A stretch of DNA of 64,000 nucleotides from UBA4736 sp002404015 (GTDB lineage Bacteria > Chloroflexota > Dormibacteria > Dormibacterales > Dormibacteraceae). Location: positions 62,001 to 126,000 of the forward strand of contig DAIOCN010000001.1 of the NCBI GenBank assembly GCA_036747295.1. Direction: 5' to 3'. Shown one piece after another: positions 33,165 through 42,478 of this stretch. Below the pieces are notes generated by a model, which searched no databases, was not told where the DNA came from, and worked only from the letters and a program-made list of their open reading frames with translations. The translations under genes and the position numbers were made by a program. Each line of letters opens with the position of its first letter. Position 1 is the stretch's first letter.

Positions 33165-33342
33165 GGGCGGCCGGTCGGTTAAGCGACCGCCAGCATCAGC
33201 GAGGGGTCACCGAACGACCAGGCCTGCCCTCGCCAAAAGACCCAGTGAGGTCCGGACGTTGTCCTCTGTCATCGTCTAGAGCTGGAGGCAACCCTTGTTC
33301 TGCACCAACCAACCAGCGACGACCTGACACAAGGAGACGCCA

Positions 33343-33420
33343 ATGCCAATTACTGAGAAACAGGGAGGCGCGAAGCGGAAGGCCACCGACTACGCGCTCG
33401 CCATGGGCATCGCGATCGGC
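33343..33420 (+). pseudogene. 5' remnant of a truncated gene
   Basis: AAGGAG seven nt before ATG 33343 starts a peptide MPITEKQGGAKRKATDYALAMGIAIGA that looks like the N-terminus of a glycine-zipper membrane protein. At about 33420 it runs into the antisense of the VIT-family gene. The body of the gene is missing, so this is half of a deletion scar. 33165-33342 upstream shows only a short hairpin (GGTCG..CGACC) and no gene. Confidence 0.55.
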
Positions 33421-33845
33421 GCCTCGAACCGCATCATGAAGTCGACCCACCCCTCCTGCCGCCGCTCGAGCCCTGCCAGTACCGCCTGGGACTCGTCCAT
33501 TGTCAGCCCGTGCCTGGTGAGGATCTCCAGGACCTCCCGCTCCTCGAAATCGCGCTTGTTGACGATCTCGTCCTCTTCGCGCTGGCGCTCGCGGCGATAG
33601 TGGTCCGACTCGCCGCGGGCGGCGAGGAATCCGCCGAGCCCCATCGCTATCGACCCGGCAGCCACCTCGGCCAGGCCGGCCGCGACCACCAGATGGGGGC
33701 TCGCGATGGCGCCTGAGATGCCGGCCGCCAGCGCAAACGGAACCGTCAGGCCATCTGACATCCCGATGACGACATCACGGACCGCATCCCCTGCCGTGAA
33801 ATGGCCCTCGACATGGTGCAGCTTGGGAAGAACCCTGGTACTCAT
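33390..33845 (-). pseudogene. VIT1/CCC1-family iron/manganese transporter, C-terminally truncated
   Basis: The N-terminal ~140 residues match VIT-family proteins: DAVRDVVIGMSDGLTVPFALAAG, VVAAGLAEVAAGSIAMGLGGFLA and the cytosolic metal-binding helices with EREVLEILTRHGL. Family members are about 230-240 residues with three more helices. Here the sequence stops being VIT-like after FMMRFE (~33420) and ends with residues encoded by the antisense of another gene start. The ATG overlaps the upstream ATPase stop (ATGA), so it belonged to the metal operon. It is probably non-functional. Confidence 0.75.
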
Positions 33846-36160
33846 CTCGTCTGCCTCCGGAGGTGGGATCTAAGGTCGCCTATGAGTATCGGCAGGCGGT
33901 AAACCGTCAGCTCCAGGGCAACACCACCGATTGCGACGAGGCCGATCGCGGCGAGCCAGAGCAAGGGGTCGGGCAGGTCGATTCCAAACAACCGGGCGGT
34001 GGGCCCGAAAAGCCCGGCGCCTACCAGTCCGGCGATCATTGTCACGATCAGCGCCCGACGGGCAGTGGTCAGGGGACGCGCGAGTATCGCCAAGATCCAG
34101 ATGCCGAGGCCGGCGAGCACGACCGTGGCCGACGTCCGCGCCTCATCGAGGGTGACTCCCTTTTCGCCTAGCGCCAGGTAATAGCCGCTGAAAGTGCAGA
34201 GTGCGGCGATCGCCCCGGCTGGCAGTGCGAACAAGGCGACACGCCGAAGAAACCCCCGCCGCACGCGTTCTGCGCTCGGGGCCAGGGCAAGGAAGAACGC
34301 AGGGACCCCGATCGTGAACGCGGCTATCAGCGTCAGGTGCCGAGGGAGGAAGGGGAATGGCAACAGCCAGATCGCCGTCCCCAGCCCAAGCAGGGCGGCA
34401 TAGGTTGTCTTCGCGACGAATAGGCTCGCCAATCGCTCCACGTTCGCGATCACGCGCCGCCCCTCCTTGATGGCCCAGGCGATGGTGCCGAACTGTCCGT
34501 CCAGCAGAACGAAGGCGGAGACGGCGCGGGCGGCCGTGCTGCCGGTACCGACGGCGACCGCGATATCGGCGGCCTTGAGAGCCAGAAGGTCGTTGACGCC
34601 GTCCCCGATCATCGCGACCGTCCGGCCCTCCCCCTGCAGACGCCGGACGACCTGCTCCTTCCCCTCAGGCGAAACCCGTCCCGTGACCGTCACTCCCGGT
34701 TGACCAGGGCCGCCTGCCGGTAGCCGCAAGCCGGCTACCACAGCCGCGACCGTCGCCGGGTGGTCGCCAGAGAGCACCTCAACACCGACTCCCTCCTCGA
34801 TCAGCCGGCGGAGGACCTCGCCCGCCTCCGGGCGCAGCCCTTCGCGGAGCACCACCAGTGAGATGGGTCTCGGCGGCTCTCCCTCACCACCTTCTGAGCG
34901 TCCGAGGAGCAGCACGCGGAACCCACTGCTGGAGAGCTCCGCTGCTCGCCGGGCATGCATGCTGCCGGTTGGGAGCAGGACATCGGGGGCTCCGAGTACC
35001 CAGGTTCCGCCGCCCTCGAAGGTGGCGGATGCCCAGCGTCGGTCAGAGGAGAAGGGCACGCGGCTGAGGAGCGCCCACGGTGGTGGGGATGGGAGGGCCT
35101 GCGATATCTGGGCAAGCTCACCCTGAGGCTCGGCCGCGACCAGCGCCGCCAACGCCAGATCACCACGCTCGCCGTCCGCGAGCGGATCGAGCCGGTCAAG
35201 TCGGAGGGTCCCATCAGTAAGGGTTCCCGTCTTATCGATGCAGACCACATCGGCGCGCGCCAGCATCTCGACGGCGGCGAGCTCCTGGACGAGAAGGTTC
35301 CTGCGTCCGAGCCGTACCACGGCTGTTGCCAGCGTCAGGCTGGTGAGGAGAACGAGCCCTTCCGGAACCAGTGTCACCAGAGCGGCGACTGAGGCCCGGG
35401 CCGCGTCTGGTACCGAGACTCGCGCCAGCAGCTGGGAGCTGACGATCACGATCGCCATCGGAACGATCAGCCAGGTGATCACGCGAAGGATGCGGTTGAT
35501 GCCGACCATGAGGTCCGAGCGCACGAGCTGGAAGCGCCGGGCTTGGAGAGCGATAGAACTTGCATAGCGCTCGTCACCGACCTGGGTGGCCAGGCAGAGC
35601 CCCGCGCCGGACATTACGAAGCTCCCGGCTAGGAGTCGGTCCCCGAGTGCTTTCAGCACCGGCCGGGCCTCGCCGGTCAGCAAGGCTTCGTTGACCTCCA
35701 TCCCAGTGGTGGCGACGACCTCCCCGTCGACCGGAACCTCCTGGCCCTCGACCAGACGGATGACATCACCCAGCACCACCTGATCGGTCGGAATCCGCAG
35801 TTCCCGCCGGTCGCGGACGACCGCGACCATGGGGACTTGGACCAGCGCCAGCCGGTCCAGCGTCCACTTGGCTCTCAGCTCCCCGATCACGCCGATCGCC
35901 GAGTTGACAACGAGGATCAGGCCGAAGAAGGCGTCCTGAAGGGGGCCCACCACGAGAATCACGAGCAGCAGGCTGCCCAACAGCGCGTTGAACCGGGTCA
36001 GCAGGTTGGCGCGCAGGATCTCCTGGACCGACCGGCTGGACGGCGTCGAACTCCTGTTGGCCTGGCCGTTGGCCAAGCGCTGCGCGGCCTCTTCGCTGCT
36101 CAGCCCGGCAGCGACGGACTGCTCCGTGTCCGCGGGCAGTGGCGTGATCGTCGCCTGCAT
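33842..36160 (-). CDS. CtpE-like cation-transporting P-type ATPase
   Basis: The 772-residue P-type ATPase: LVPEGLVLLTSLTLATAVVRLGRRNLLVQEL in helix 4, phosphorylation motif DKTGTLTDG, TGEA actuator (ALLTGEARPV), and GDGVNDLLALKAADIAVA hinge. The PEGLVLL helix and overall length resemble mycobacterial CtpE, a calcium importer/homeostasis pump. About ten membrane helices. It lies eight nt downstream of a universal stress protein gene in the leftward island operon. Calcium specificity is inferred from family resemblance only. Confidence 0.85.
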   Translation of the reverse strand: MQATITPLPADTEQSVAAGLSSEEAAQRLANGQANRSSTPSSRSVQEILRANLLTRFNALLGSLLLVILVVGPLQDAFFGLILVVNSAIGVIGELRAKWTLDRLALVQVPMVAVVRDRRELRIPTDQVVLGDVIRLVEGQEVPVDGEVVATTGMEVNEALLTGEARPVLKALGDRLLAGSFVMSGAGLCLATQVGDERYASSIALQARRFQLVRSDLMVGINRILRVITWLIVPMAIVIVSSQLLARVSVPDAARASVAALVTLVPEGLVLLTSLTLATAVVRLGRRNLLVQELAAVEMLARADVVCIDKTGTLTDGTLRLDRLDPLADGERGDLALAALVAAEPQGELAQISQALPSPPPWALLSRVPFSSDRRWASATFEGGGTWVLGAPDVLLPTGSMHARRAAELSSSGFRVLLLGRSEGGEGEPPRPISLVVLREGLRPEAGEVLRRLIEEGVGVEVLSGDHPATVAAVVAGLRLPAGGPGQPGVTVTGRVSPEGKEQVVRRLQGEGRTVAMIGDGVNDLLALKAADIAVAVGTGSTAARAVSAFVLLDGQFGTIAWAIKEGRRVIANVERLASLFVAKTTYAALLGLGTAIWLLPFPFLPRHLTLIAAFTIGVPAFFLALAPSAERVRRGFLRRVALFALPAGAIAALCTFSGYYLALGEKGVTLDEARTSATVVLAGLGIWILAILARPLTTARRALIVTMIAGLVGAGLFGPTARLFGIDLPDPLLWLAAIGLVAIGGVALELTVYRLPILIGDLRSHLRRQTR

Positions 36161-36167
36161 GGCGACT

Positions 36168-36701
36168 CTAGCCCGTCGTGGTTCTAGGGGCTGTGGCCGG
36201 GGCCCCGCTCGTCACCGGTTGCTCTGCGCTCTTCGAGCCAGGGTTAGAGACCAGAAGCACGGGGCGGGTGCAGTGATGCGAGAGTTCGTGGCTGACGCTT
36301 CCAAGTAGCAGTTCTGCGAGTCCGCCTCGGCCCCGCCGGCCGACGACGACGAGATAGGCCTGTTCCCGCTCCGCCAGGGCCTCGATGACCGCGGCTGGAG
36401 GACCCGTTTCGGCGATCATTCTGTACTCCAGGCCGGAGTCGACGAGGGGCCGGCACCACTCCGTTCTGAAGTCGCGCTTCATCTGGCGCAGCTCGTCGAG
36501 GCTGAAGTCCGGCAGGACCATGCGTTCTCCGTAGAAGGCGCCGTAGGTAACGGATTGCGCGGCTGGAACTGCGAAGACCGCGACGATCTCGGCCTTCAGC
36601 GGTCGAGCCAGGCCGATCGCATAGCCGAGGGCGGCGCCGGCGTGCTCGGAACCGTCCAGCCCGACGACGATCCGCTTGACGGCCGGTCCGATGGTTGTCA
36701 T
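36168..36701 (-). CDS. Universal stress protein (single domain)
   Basis: The 177-residue UspA-fold protein begins RIVVGLDGSEHAGAAL and has the ATP-binding VVVGRRGRGGLAELLLGSVSHELSHHCTRPVLLV (G-x2-G-x9-G-S). It likely binds ATP. It sits between two metal ATPases in one operon with a one-base gap to the upstream stop. A polar ~25-residue tail follows the domain. Confidence 0.9.
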   Translation of the reverse strand: MTTIGPAVKRIVVGLDGSEHAGAALGYAIGLARPLKAEIVAVFAVPAAQSVTYGAFYGERMVLPDFSLDELRQMKRDFRTEWCRPLVDSGLEYRMIAETGPPAAVIEALAEREQAYLVVVGRRGRGGLAELLLGSVSHELSHHCTRPVLLVSNPGSKSAEQPVTSGAPATAPRTTTG

Positions 36702-36702
36702 C

Positions 36703-39171
36703 TCATTCCAATTTCAGACCGACGGTCGTTCCGGGGCCATTGCCGATGGGACCCTTCGGGGCAGGCCCAATGACGGGTGCCGAGGGTCGAGCGACGCCAT
36801 CTTCGAAGAGCGCCAGATACTCCTCATCCTCCTGAGCCATATGTAGGCGCAGGACTGCGTAGAGCCCATACAGGGATCGCCGCAGATCAGCTAGCTGACC
36901 TTTGGTGAGCTGACGCGGCTGGTCTGCCAGGCGCCCGATGTCACGGACGTAGGAAGCGATTTCGGCGTGCTCTCGGAGCATGACGCCGGTGGGATCGCCA
37001 CCACCCATGGCCTTGGCGACCAGCGGGTAGAACGCCGCGCCTTCGGCGGCCTCATGCGGCAGCAATCGCTCGACCAGTTGGCGATGAAGGCTGCGTAGTT
37101 CGTCTTTCAGCTGGCCGGCGGCGATGTCGCCGACCGCATCGGCAAGCTGGCGCATGACGGCGAGCAGCGGCTGAAGCTCGTGGTGCTCTCTGCTGACCTT
37201 CGCGTAAGCCTCTTTCTCAGTCTCCGTGGTGCTGTGTCCGGGTTGCACGCTGAGGGCGCGAAGCGCGTTGAGGATCACCGCCACATCAATCGCCTCCTGG
37301 AAGATGGCCCCTGCCACCGGAGGCAGCCATCCGATCGCGGCCACCACCATCGCCGCTCCCGAGAGGGCCATCCCTGCGACCACGCTCTGGCGGGCTATGC
37401 CGACCGCGCGCCGGGCGATGCTCATGGCCTCAACGACGCGTTCCAGGCGATCGACGACGATCACCGCATCTGCCGCCTCCGATGCGGCCGTCGCCCCCCG
37501 GGCACCCATGGCCACGCCGATCTGGGCCGCCGCCAGCGCCGGCGCGTCGTTGATGCCGTCGCCGATCATCGCCGTGGGCGCCAGCCGGCTCTCACGATGC
37601 ACTGCCTCAACCTTGGACTCCGGCGAGTGCTCCGATAGCACGAGGTCGGCGCCGACCAGGGTCCCCACCGCTTCCGCAATCTCTTGCCGGTCTCCGCTCA
37701 AGATGACGATCCTCTGGACGCCGATCCGACGGAGCTCGCGGACGACCCGCGGCGCGTCGGGCCGAACCGGGTCCTCCAGCGTCAGCGCGCCGCCGAACTT
37801 CCCATCAACCGCGATGAAGACCGCGGTCGTGCCCTCGTATTCGGCGCGCTCCCGGAGTCGGACCACGTGCTCTGGAACCGGATCGCTGCCGGCGAGCCAG
37901 GAAGCCTTGCCGAGTGCGACCCTCCTGAGTCCCACTCTCCCATGAATTCCGGCCCCGGCAACCTCCTCAACCTCCGTCGGAAACTGGAGGGAGAGGCCTC
38001 GCTCGCGCGCACCCTGGACGATCGGCGCCGCGAAGACGTGTGGTGACAGCTGGTCGAGCGACGCCGCCATCCTCAGAACGTCTGCCGGCTGCCAGTCTCC
38101 GAAGGCCTCGATCGACGCCAGCCGGGGCGTGCCAGCGGTGAGTGTCCCGGTCTTGTCAAAGACCACCGTCCGTGCCTGCGCCAGCGCCTCGAGAGCGACT
38201 CCGCCCTTCACGATCACTCCACGGCCGGCAGCGCGGGAGATGCCGGCCATGATGGCGACCGGGGCCGCCAGGATCAGAGGGCAGGGCGTTGCGACGACCA
38301 CCACGGCTAGGGCTCGAACCGGGCTGCCGCTGATCAGCCAGGCGAGCCCGGCGACTCCGAGCGTGAGAGGCAGGAACCAAAGAGCGTAGCGGTCGGCCAT
38401 CCGGACGAAGGGGGCCTTTGAGGCCTGGGCCTCCTCGACCAACCGGACGATGCGGGCATAGGTGCTCGACTCGGCGGTCGCCACGGCGTGCATGTCGAAA
38501 GGAGGTCCCGCGTTGACCACCCCGCTGTGAACCTGGTCGCCGGCAAACCGCTCGACCGGTCGGGCCTCGCCCGTCAAGGCGGACTCGTCCAGGACGGCGC
38601 TGCCCTTGCTGACGACACCGTCTACCGGTACGACTTCGCCCGGCTTCACAAGCAGGACATCTCCGCGGCGTACCTGTTCGAGCGGCGGCGACACCAGCTG
38701 GCCGTTTTCGTAGCGATGGACGACCTGGGGAGCCCTGGCGACGAGGGCGGCCAGCTCCCGCTTTGCCCGCCCGCCGGCGAAGCGCTCGAGGGTGTCGCCC
38801 CCAGAGAGCATCACGGCGATAACGGCGCCCGCAAGCTACTGGCCGAGTGCAAGCGAGCCGGCCATCGCGAGCAGGGCGATCAGGTCGACGCCGAATTCGC
38901 CATGCCTCAGGTCGCGGGCTATCGACCAGGTCAGGGGCAGTAGGGCGATCACTGTCGTGGCACCCCACGCGACGCCGGCGGCAGCGGGCAGTCCGAGCAG
39001 CCAGAGCGCCAGACCGACGCTGATCCCCAAGACGGCCAGAGCGAGGACGATCTCGGGTCGCCCGGCGATCGCCAGCGGGATCTGGCCGCGGCGCCGGCCC
39101 GACGAGGTCGGCGCCTTCACCTTTCCTTCGGTTGCCGCAGCCGGAGACGCTGGGATGTGCCGGCCGGTCAT
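36703..39171 (-). pseudogene. P1B-5-type metal ATPase with C-terminal hemerythrin domain, interrupted by in-frame amber codon
   Basis: Translation from ATG 39171 gives two membrane helices and stops at a TAG (38836-38838, codon 112). The same frame continues at once with LAGAVIAVMLSGG, the expected next helix, to a full ATPase: ALTGEA, TPCPLILAAP, DKTGTLT, GDGINDAPALAAA. The C-terminal ~150 residues form a hemerythrin-like helix bundle (REHHEL, HEAAEGAAFYPLV, REHAEI, HMAQEDEEY). The TPCP motif and hemerythrin tail match P1B-5 ATPases such as Sinorhizobium Nia (Fe/Ni export). Homologues have Tyr or Phe near the TAG, so TAC to TAG is the simplest change. Either null, read through, or restarted at 38814 without the first helices. 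Confidence 0.8.
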
Positions 39172-39276
39172 TCCAGTCAGGCTAAGCGGCTACCCGAGAC
39201 CTTCACAGAGACCATCGACCCGAAGCCTGGGGGACTCGGGACCCTGGATTCGGGTGCTTGATCAGGCCACTCTGGG

Positions 39277-40116
39277 ATGGTGAACAAGCAGATTCTGGTT
39301 GCGTTGGATTCGGGTCAGGCGGCCCGGTCAGCGCTCAAGCTGGCGGCGCGCCTGGCAGGTGCGCTGGATGCGAGCCTGGTCCTCGTTCGCGTGCTCTCCC
39401 CCACGGAAGCCGAAAAGCCGGTCCGCGAGGAGTTCGCGGCCGCCGGCACGGAGCTGGCGGCTCAGGGGATCCGCGCCCACTACGAGCTGACGACGGCAAA
39501 GCCTTCGGCGGTGCCCGATGAGATCCTGGACCTCGCCGCCGCCTTGCCCGCCTACTTGATCGTGATGGGGTCGCGCGCCCGTCTGGCGGTGGCCGACCTG
39601 CTGTTCGGCAGCGTCAGCGCCCAGGTGATCTCGCGATCCGCGTGCCCGGTGCTTGTGGTCCGCCCTGGCGACGGACAGAGTCAGGCAGATCCACGATTGA
39701 TCTTGCTGGCACTGGAAGGGGATGAAGGGTCCGAGCCGCTGCTGAACGTGACCGAAGATCTCGCGCGCGCCCTGAAGGCAGCAGTCCAGGTCGTTCATGT
39801 TTCCTATCCGGGCGGCGATCAGCTAGAGCGTTCGCTCTACCACGCACGACAGACGCACGGCGAGCAGGCGCTCGCGAAGGCCGTGAAGCGGCTGCGCGGA
39901 GCGGGTCTTGAAGCCACCGCTGTCCAACTATTCAACCGTGATGGGATCGCGGCTGAGCTCGCGCGACACGCGGAGGATGTGGGCGCCGACCTGATCGTCG
40001 TCGGCCTCCACGAGGAATCTCGACCCGAAGAACGTTTCCTTGGGACGCTGCCACGCTCCGTGATTCGTCGTAGCAAGCGCCCAGTCCTGATCGCCAAAGA
40101 GCATCCAGGAAGGTAA
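39277..40116 (+). CDS. Tandem universal stress protein
   Basis: The 279-residue protein with two Usp domains. The first starts QILVALDSGQAARSAL and ends MGSRARLAVADLLFGSVSAQVISRSACPVLVV. The second ends VVGLHEESRPEERFLGTLPRSVIRRSKRPVLIA and lacks part of the ATP loop glycine pattern. It is divergent from the P1B ATPase operon across ~105 bp that must hold both promoters. Stress or metal-linked control is likely. Confidence 0.88.
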   Translation: MVNKQILVALDSGQAARSALKLAARLAGALDASLVLVRVLSPTEAEKPVREEFAAAGTELAAQGIRAHYELTTAKPSAVPDEILDLAAALPAYLIVMGSRARLAVADLLFGSVSAQVISRSACPVLVVRPGDGQSQADPRLILLALEGDEGSEPLLNVTEDLARALKAAVQVVHVSYPGGDQLERSLYHARQTHGEQALAKAVKRLRGAGLEATAVQLFNRDGIAAELARHAEDVGADLIVVGLHEESRPEERFLGTLPRSVIRRSKRPVLIAKEHPGR

Positions 40117-40123
40117 CGATCCG

Positions 40124-40228
40124 ATGAAGCACGCGTGGACGCGAGTTCCCTTGATCCTTCTCGATGGATTGCTCGGCCTGACAGCGGCCTGCACTGCCAC
40201 AAAAGGAGAGCTGAGATGTCGACTGTGA
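40124..40228 (+). pseudogene. 5' fragment of a small membrane-protein gene
   Basis: ATG 40124, seven nt after the Usp stop, encodes MKHAWTRVPLILLDGLLGL, which looks like the N-terminus of a conserved small membrane protein. After ~24 residues the sequence turns non-hydrophobic and stops inside the next gene. It seems to be a remnant joined to the following gene's ribosome site. Confidence 0.4.
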
Positions 40229-41096
40229 TGAGGTCCGTTTACATCATCAGGCAGTCGGCACTTGGGGAGGCGAGGGTCACGCGGCTGAGCCGCCTCTCCC
40301 TCTGGGTGTCGGGGGCGTTTGCGTTTGTGTCGGCAGTCGCCGCTGCGGCGACCTTCTTCGTGCCGGGGGTCTTGCGCGGACCTGCGGTCATGAACGGCTC
40401 AGCCCGCGGTACTGCGCTGGTTGCCGTCGTCATTGCAGTCCCGACCCTTCTGACGTCGATGCGGTTCGCGTCTCAGTCGTCGATCCGCGCGTTGGTCACG
40501 TGGCTCGGCTCCATCGTCTACCTCGTCTACAACTCATTCCTCTTCCTCTTCATGTCCCCGTTCAACAGGCTCTTCCTGGTCTACGTCGCGATGCTGTCAC
40601 TTGGGCTCTGGTCGGCGGCAACGCTCGTCAGCCAGATCGACCTCGGCCCGTTCCGCGATCGCTTCTCGACGAAGCTGCCGAGGCGCGCCTTGGCCACCTA
40701 CGCGCTGGTGGTCGTGGGCCTCAACACTGTGGCCTGGCTGGCGACAGTCCTTCCGGCCACGTTCGCTGCTGGCGAGCCGGCGTTTCTCGTCGGGACCGGC
40801 GTCACCACCAGCGTGCTCTATGCATGGACCTGGCGGTCTGGCTGCCGCTCACGGCAGTTGCCGCGGTCTGGCTCTGGCAGGGAAGGGCGTGGGGCTTCCT
40901 GGTCTGGGGCGCGATGCTGAGCTTCTTTGCGATCGAGGCCGTGGGTGTCGCCGTCGACCAGTGGTTCGGGCATTCGGCGGACCCGGCGTCGTCGATCGCA
41001 TCGGCTGCCGCGGTACCGATTTTCGCGGTCGTCGCCATGGTCAGCCTGGTGCCGCTCTACTTCTACTTCCACAACCTGGACCAACCGCTCCCATGA
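40216..41096 (+). pseudogene. Multi-pass membrane protein with frameshift near 40822
   Basis: AAGGAGAG precedes ATG 40216. Six to eight hydrophobic segments are read up to GVTTSVLYA, then the frame breaks. The continuation DLAVWLPLTAVAAVWLWQGRAWGFLVWG..VAMVSLVPLYFYFH, a normal end for this kind of protein, is in the -1 frame and runs to 41096. One lost base explains it. I know the general pattern (a conserved membrane protein with YxLDLGxxLP in this region) but not a function. Confidence 0.65.
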
Positions 41097-41157
41097 GCTC
41101 TCCCTTGCTGATCGAAGCGGCAGACGGTCCAACCGGGATGTCTGCTTAGCGAGGTTG

Positions 41158-41253
41158 CGGTGGTCACCGTCGCTGGTACCCAACGGTGCTGGCAAGACGA
41201 CCGCGATCAGCCTGATGTTGGCGTTGCGCCGGCGCGGGTACGCCGGTAGTTAG
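41158..41253 (+). pseudogene. ABC-transporter ATPase remnant (Walker A only)
   Basis: One frame reads LVPNGAGKTTAISLMLALRR, a clear Walker A region of an ABC ATPase, but no start or remaining domain exists. It lies at the right end of the island and indicates further gene loss there. The rest of 41254-41664, apart from the tRNA fragment, shows no gene I can support. Confidence 0.6.
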
Positions 41254-41386
41254 CGCCTACCATCGCGCAGATTGCCTTCAATGTCTGTGCGAAGTAGCCT
41301 GGGACTGCGGCGACGAAATGACCCTAACAAACGGTATCGGGACCGCTGGTTTATCACCGTTGTTCGGCCAATCTGAACTCAAGAAC

Positions 41387-41451
41387 ACGCGACGGTCTCA
41401 AAAACCGTTGAGGGCAACCTCGTGCGGGTTCGACTCCCGCTCTCGGCACCA
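41387..41451 (+). pseudogene. tRNA-Leu(CAA) 3' half, island right attachment site
   Basis: The first 24 nt are identical to the anticodon arm of the intact tRNA (31599-31622). A different variable arm, a matching T loop (GGGTTCGACTCCC) and the acceptor strand TCTCGGCACCA follow. The 5' half is missing, so it is not a working tRNA. Confidence 0.85.
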
Positions 41452-41664
41452 ACTTGTCTGATCTATAAAAAGCTTGAATAGCTGGCCCGGCAGCCTGGCC
41501 AGGGTCGTCTCCGGCTGACTGACAATTCGACTGGCAGCCGGGCAGGCTGAGCGCCGTCCACCTCAAGGCGGAATACGATCGCAAAGCGAGCCAACGGCTG
41601 GACAACGATCGTCGTGGCCGAATCGGCTCGCGCGCATCATCCTGACGAGGATGACGGCAGCGAT

Positions 41665-42351
41665 TCAGCCCGCCGCAACCAGCGCTTCGCGAGTTGCCAG
41701 AGCATGCGCGTCCGAAGGGGGACGAACGATCATCGTCACGCTCGCCAGCGAGATCCAGATCGTTGAGGCCACAAAGGCGACGAAGGCGCCCGGACCGAAT
41801 GCCATTGGCACAGCGGCCAGCAATCCGATAGCCGCCATGGCGCCAGACCAACCCAGCCACGCCGGAAGCGCCTTGAAGCGGAGGATCGCGGTGGCGGCGG
41901 CGGCGATCATGAGGGCGGTAAGGGGCCAGGTCAGTACAAAGGAGAACGTGTTCATATCGGTCAGAGCCGCCGCCAGCTGCGGGTCGAACCCTTCGTGGGC
42001 TCGATAGGCAAGTGCGAACGCCGCCGGTAGGGAGGCCAGCTTCACGGTAACTGTGGTCAGGCCGGCTCCGAGGGTCACGTTGGAGAGCCACGGCAGACCG
42101 CCCTCTCGGAGCCGGAGGGCCGCCGCCAGGACACCGATGAAGACGACCAGGCTCAGCAGGGCGAGGATCTCAAGGTAGGCGCCCGTCCAGTTCACCCCGC
42201 GCGGTCCAAGGCTGCCGCCGACCCACTTTGCGATGTTCGCTCGCGAATCTCCAACACCCACGCCCCCGCCTCCGCCGCGGGCCAGTCCCAGCGCCACGTA
42301 CAGCACTCCGCACGCCGCCGCCAGTCGCCACGAAAGTCGTTCGCTCATCAT
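41665..42351 (-). CDS. Six-helix membrane protein (DUF4386-like)
   Basis: The 228-residue protein has about six hydrophobic segments (LAAACGVLYVALGLA, LEILALLSLVVFIGVLAAAL, FSFVLTWPLTALMIAAAATAI, LGWSGAMAAIGLLAAVPMA among them) and no soluble domain. The pattern resembles DUF4386-type proteins found near sensor kinases in actinobacteria-like genomes. It is divergent from the two-component pair, suggesting it may be their target. Function unknown. Confidence 0.65.
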   Translation of the reverse strand: MMSERLSWRLAAACGVLYVALGLARGGGGGVGVGDSRANIAKWVGGSLGPRGVNWTGAYLEILALLSLVVFIGVLAAALRLREGGLPWLSNVTLGAGLTTVTVKLASLPAAFALAYRAHEGFDPQLAAALTDMNTFSFVLTWPLTALMIAAAATAILRFKALPAWLGWSGAMAAIGLLAAVPMAFGPGAFVAFVASTIWISLASVTMIVRPPSDAHALATREALVAAG

Positions 42352-42478
42352 GCCGGGAGACGCTAAAGACGCTCGCCCAGCATCACCACCGCATCAGGGC
42401 GGATTCCATGCCCTCCTCAAGGTGGAGATCCGGCGGACCGGTCCCCTCCTGCGGGCGGATGCATGACAGGCCGCGGCA

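Larger units (their letters stand above)
31599..41410. mobile_element. Candidate genomic island integrated in tRNA-Leu(CAA)
   Basis: A 24-bp identical sequence (tRNA anticodon arm) bounds about 9.8 kb. The right end keeps only the 3' half of a tRNA-Leu(CAA) (41387-41451) with a different variable arm and slightly different T stem. This is what is expected if the incoming element supplied a new 3' half to the intact gene and displaced the old one. Contents are accessory: IS110, metal ATPases, stress proteins and broken genes. No integrase is left inside, so it is probably fixed or decayed. Confidence 0.65.

Noticed and set aside
31599..41410. Island as a prophage or conjugative element
   Set aside because: No phage structural, replication, relaxase or type IV secretion genes are visible.
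41354..42091. Frame encoding RAGVEPARGCPQRF-like sequence
   Set aside because: This is the common false translation across a tRNA region (here the tRNA-Leu half), not a protein.
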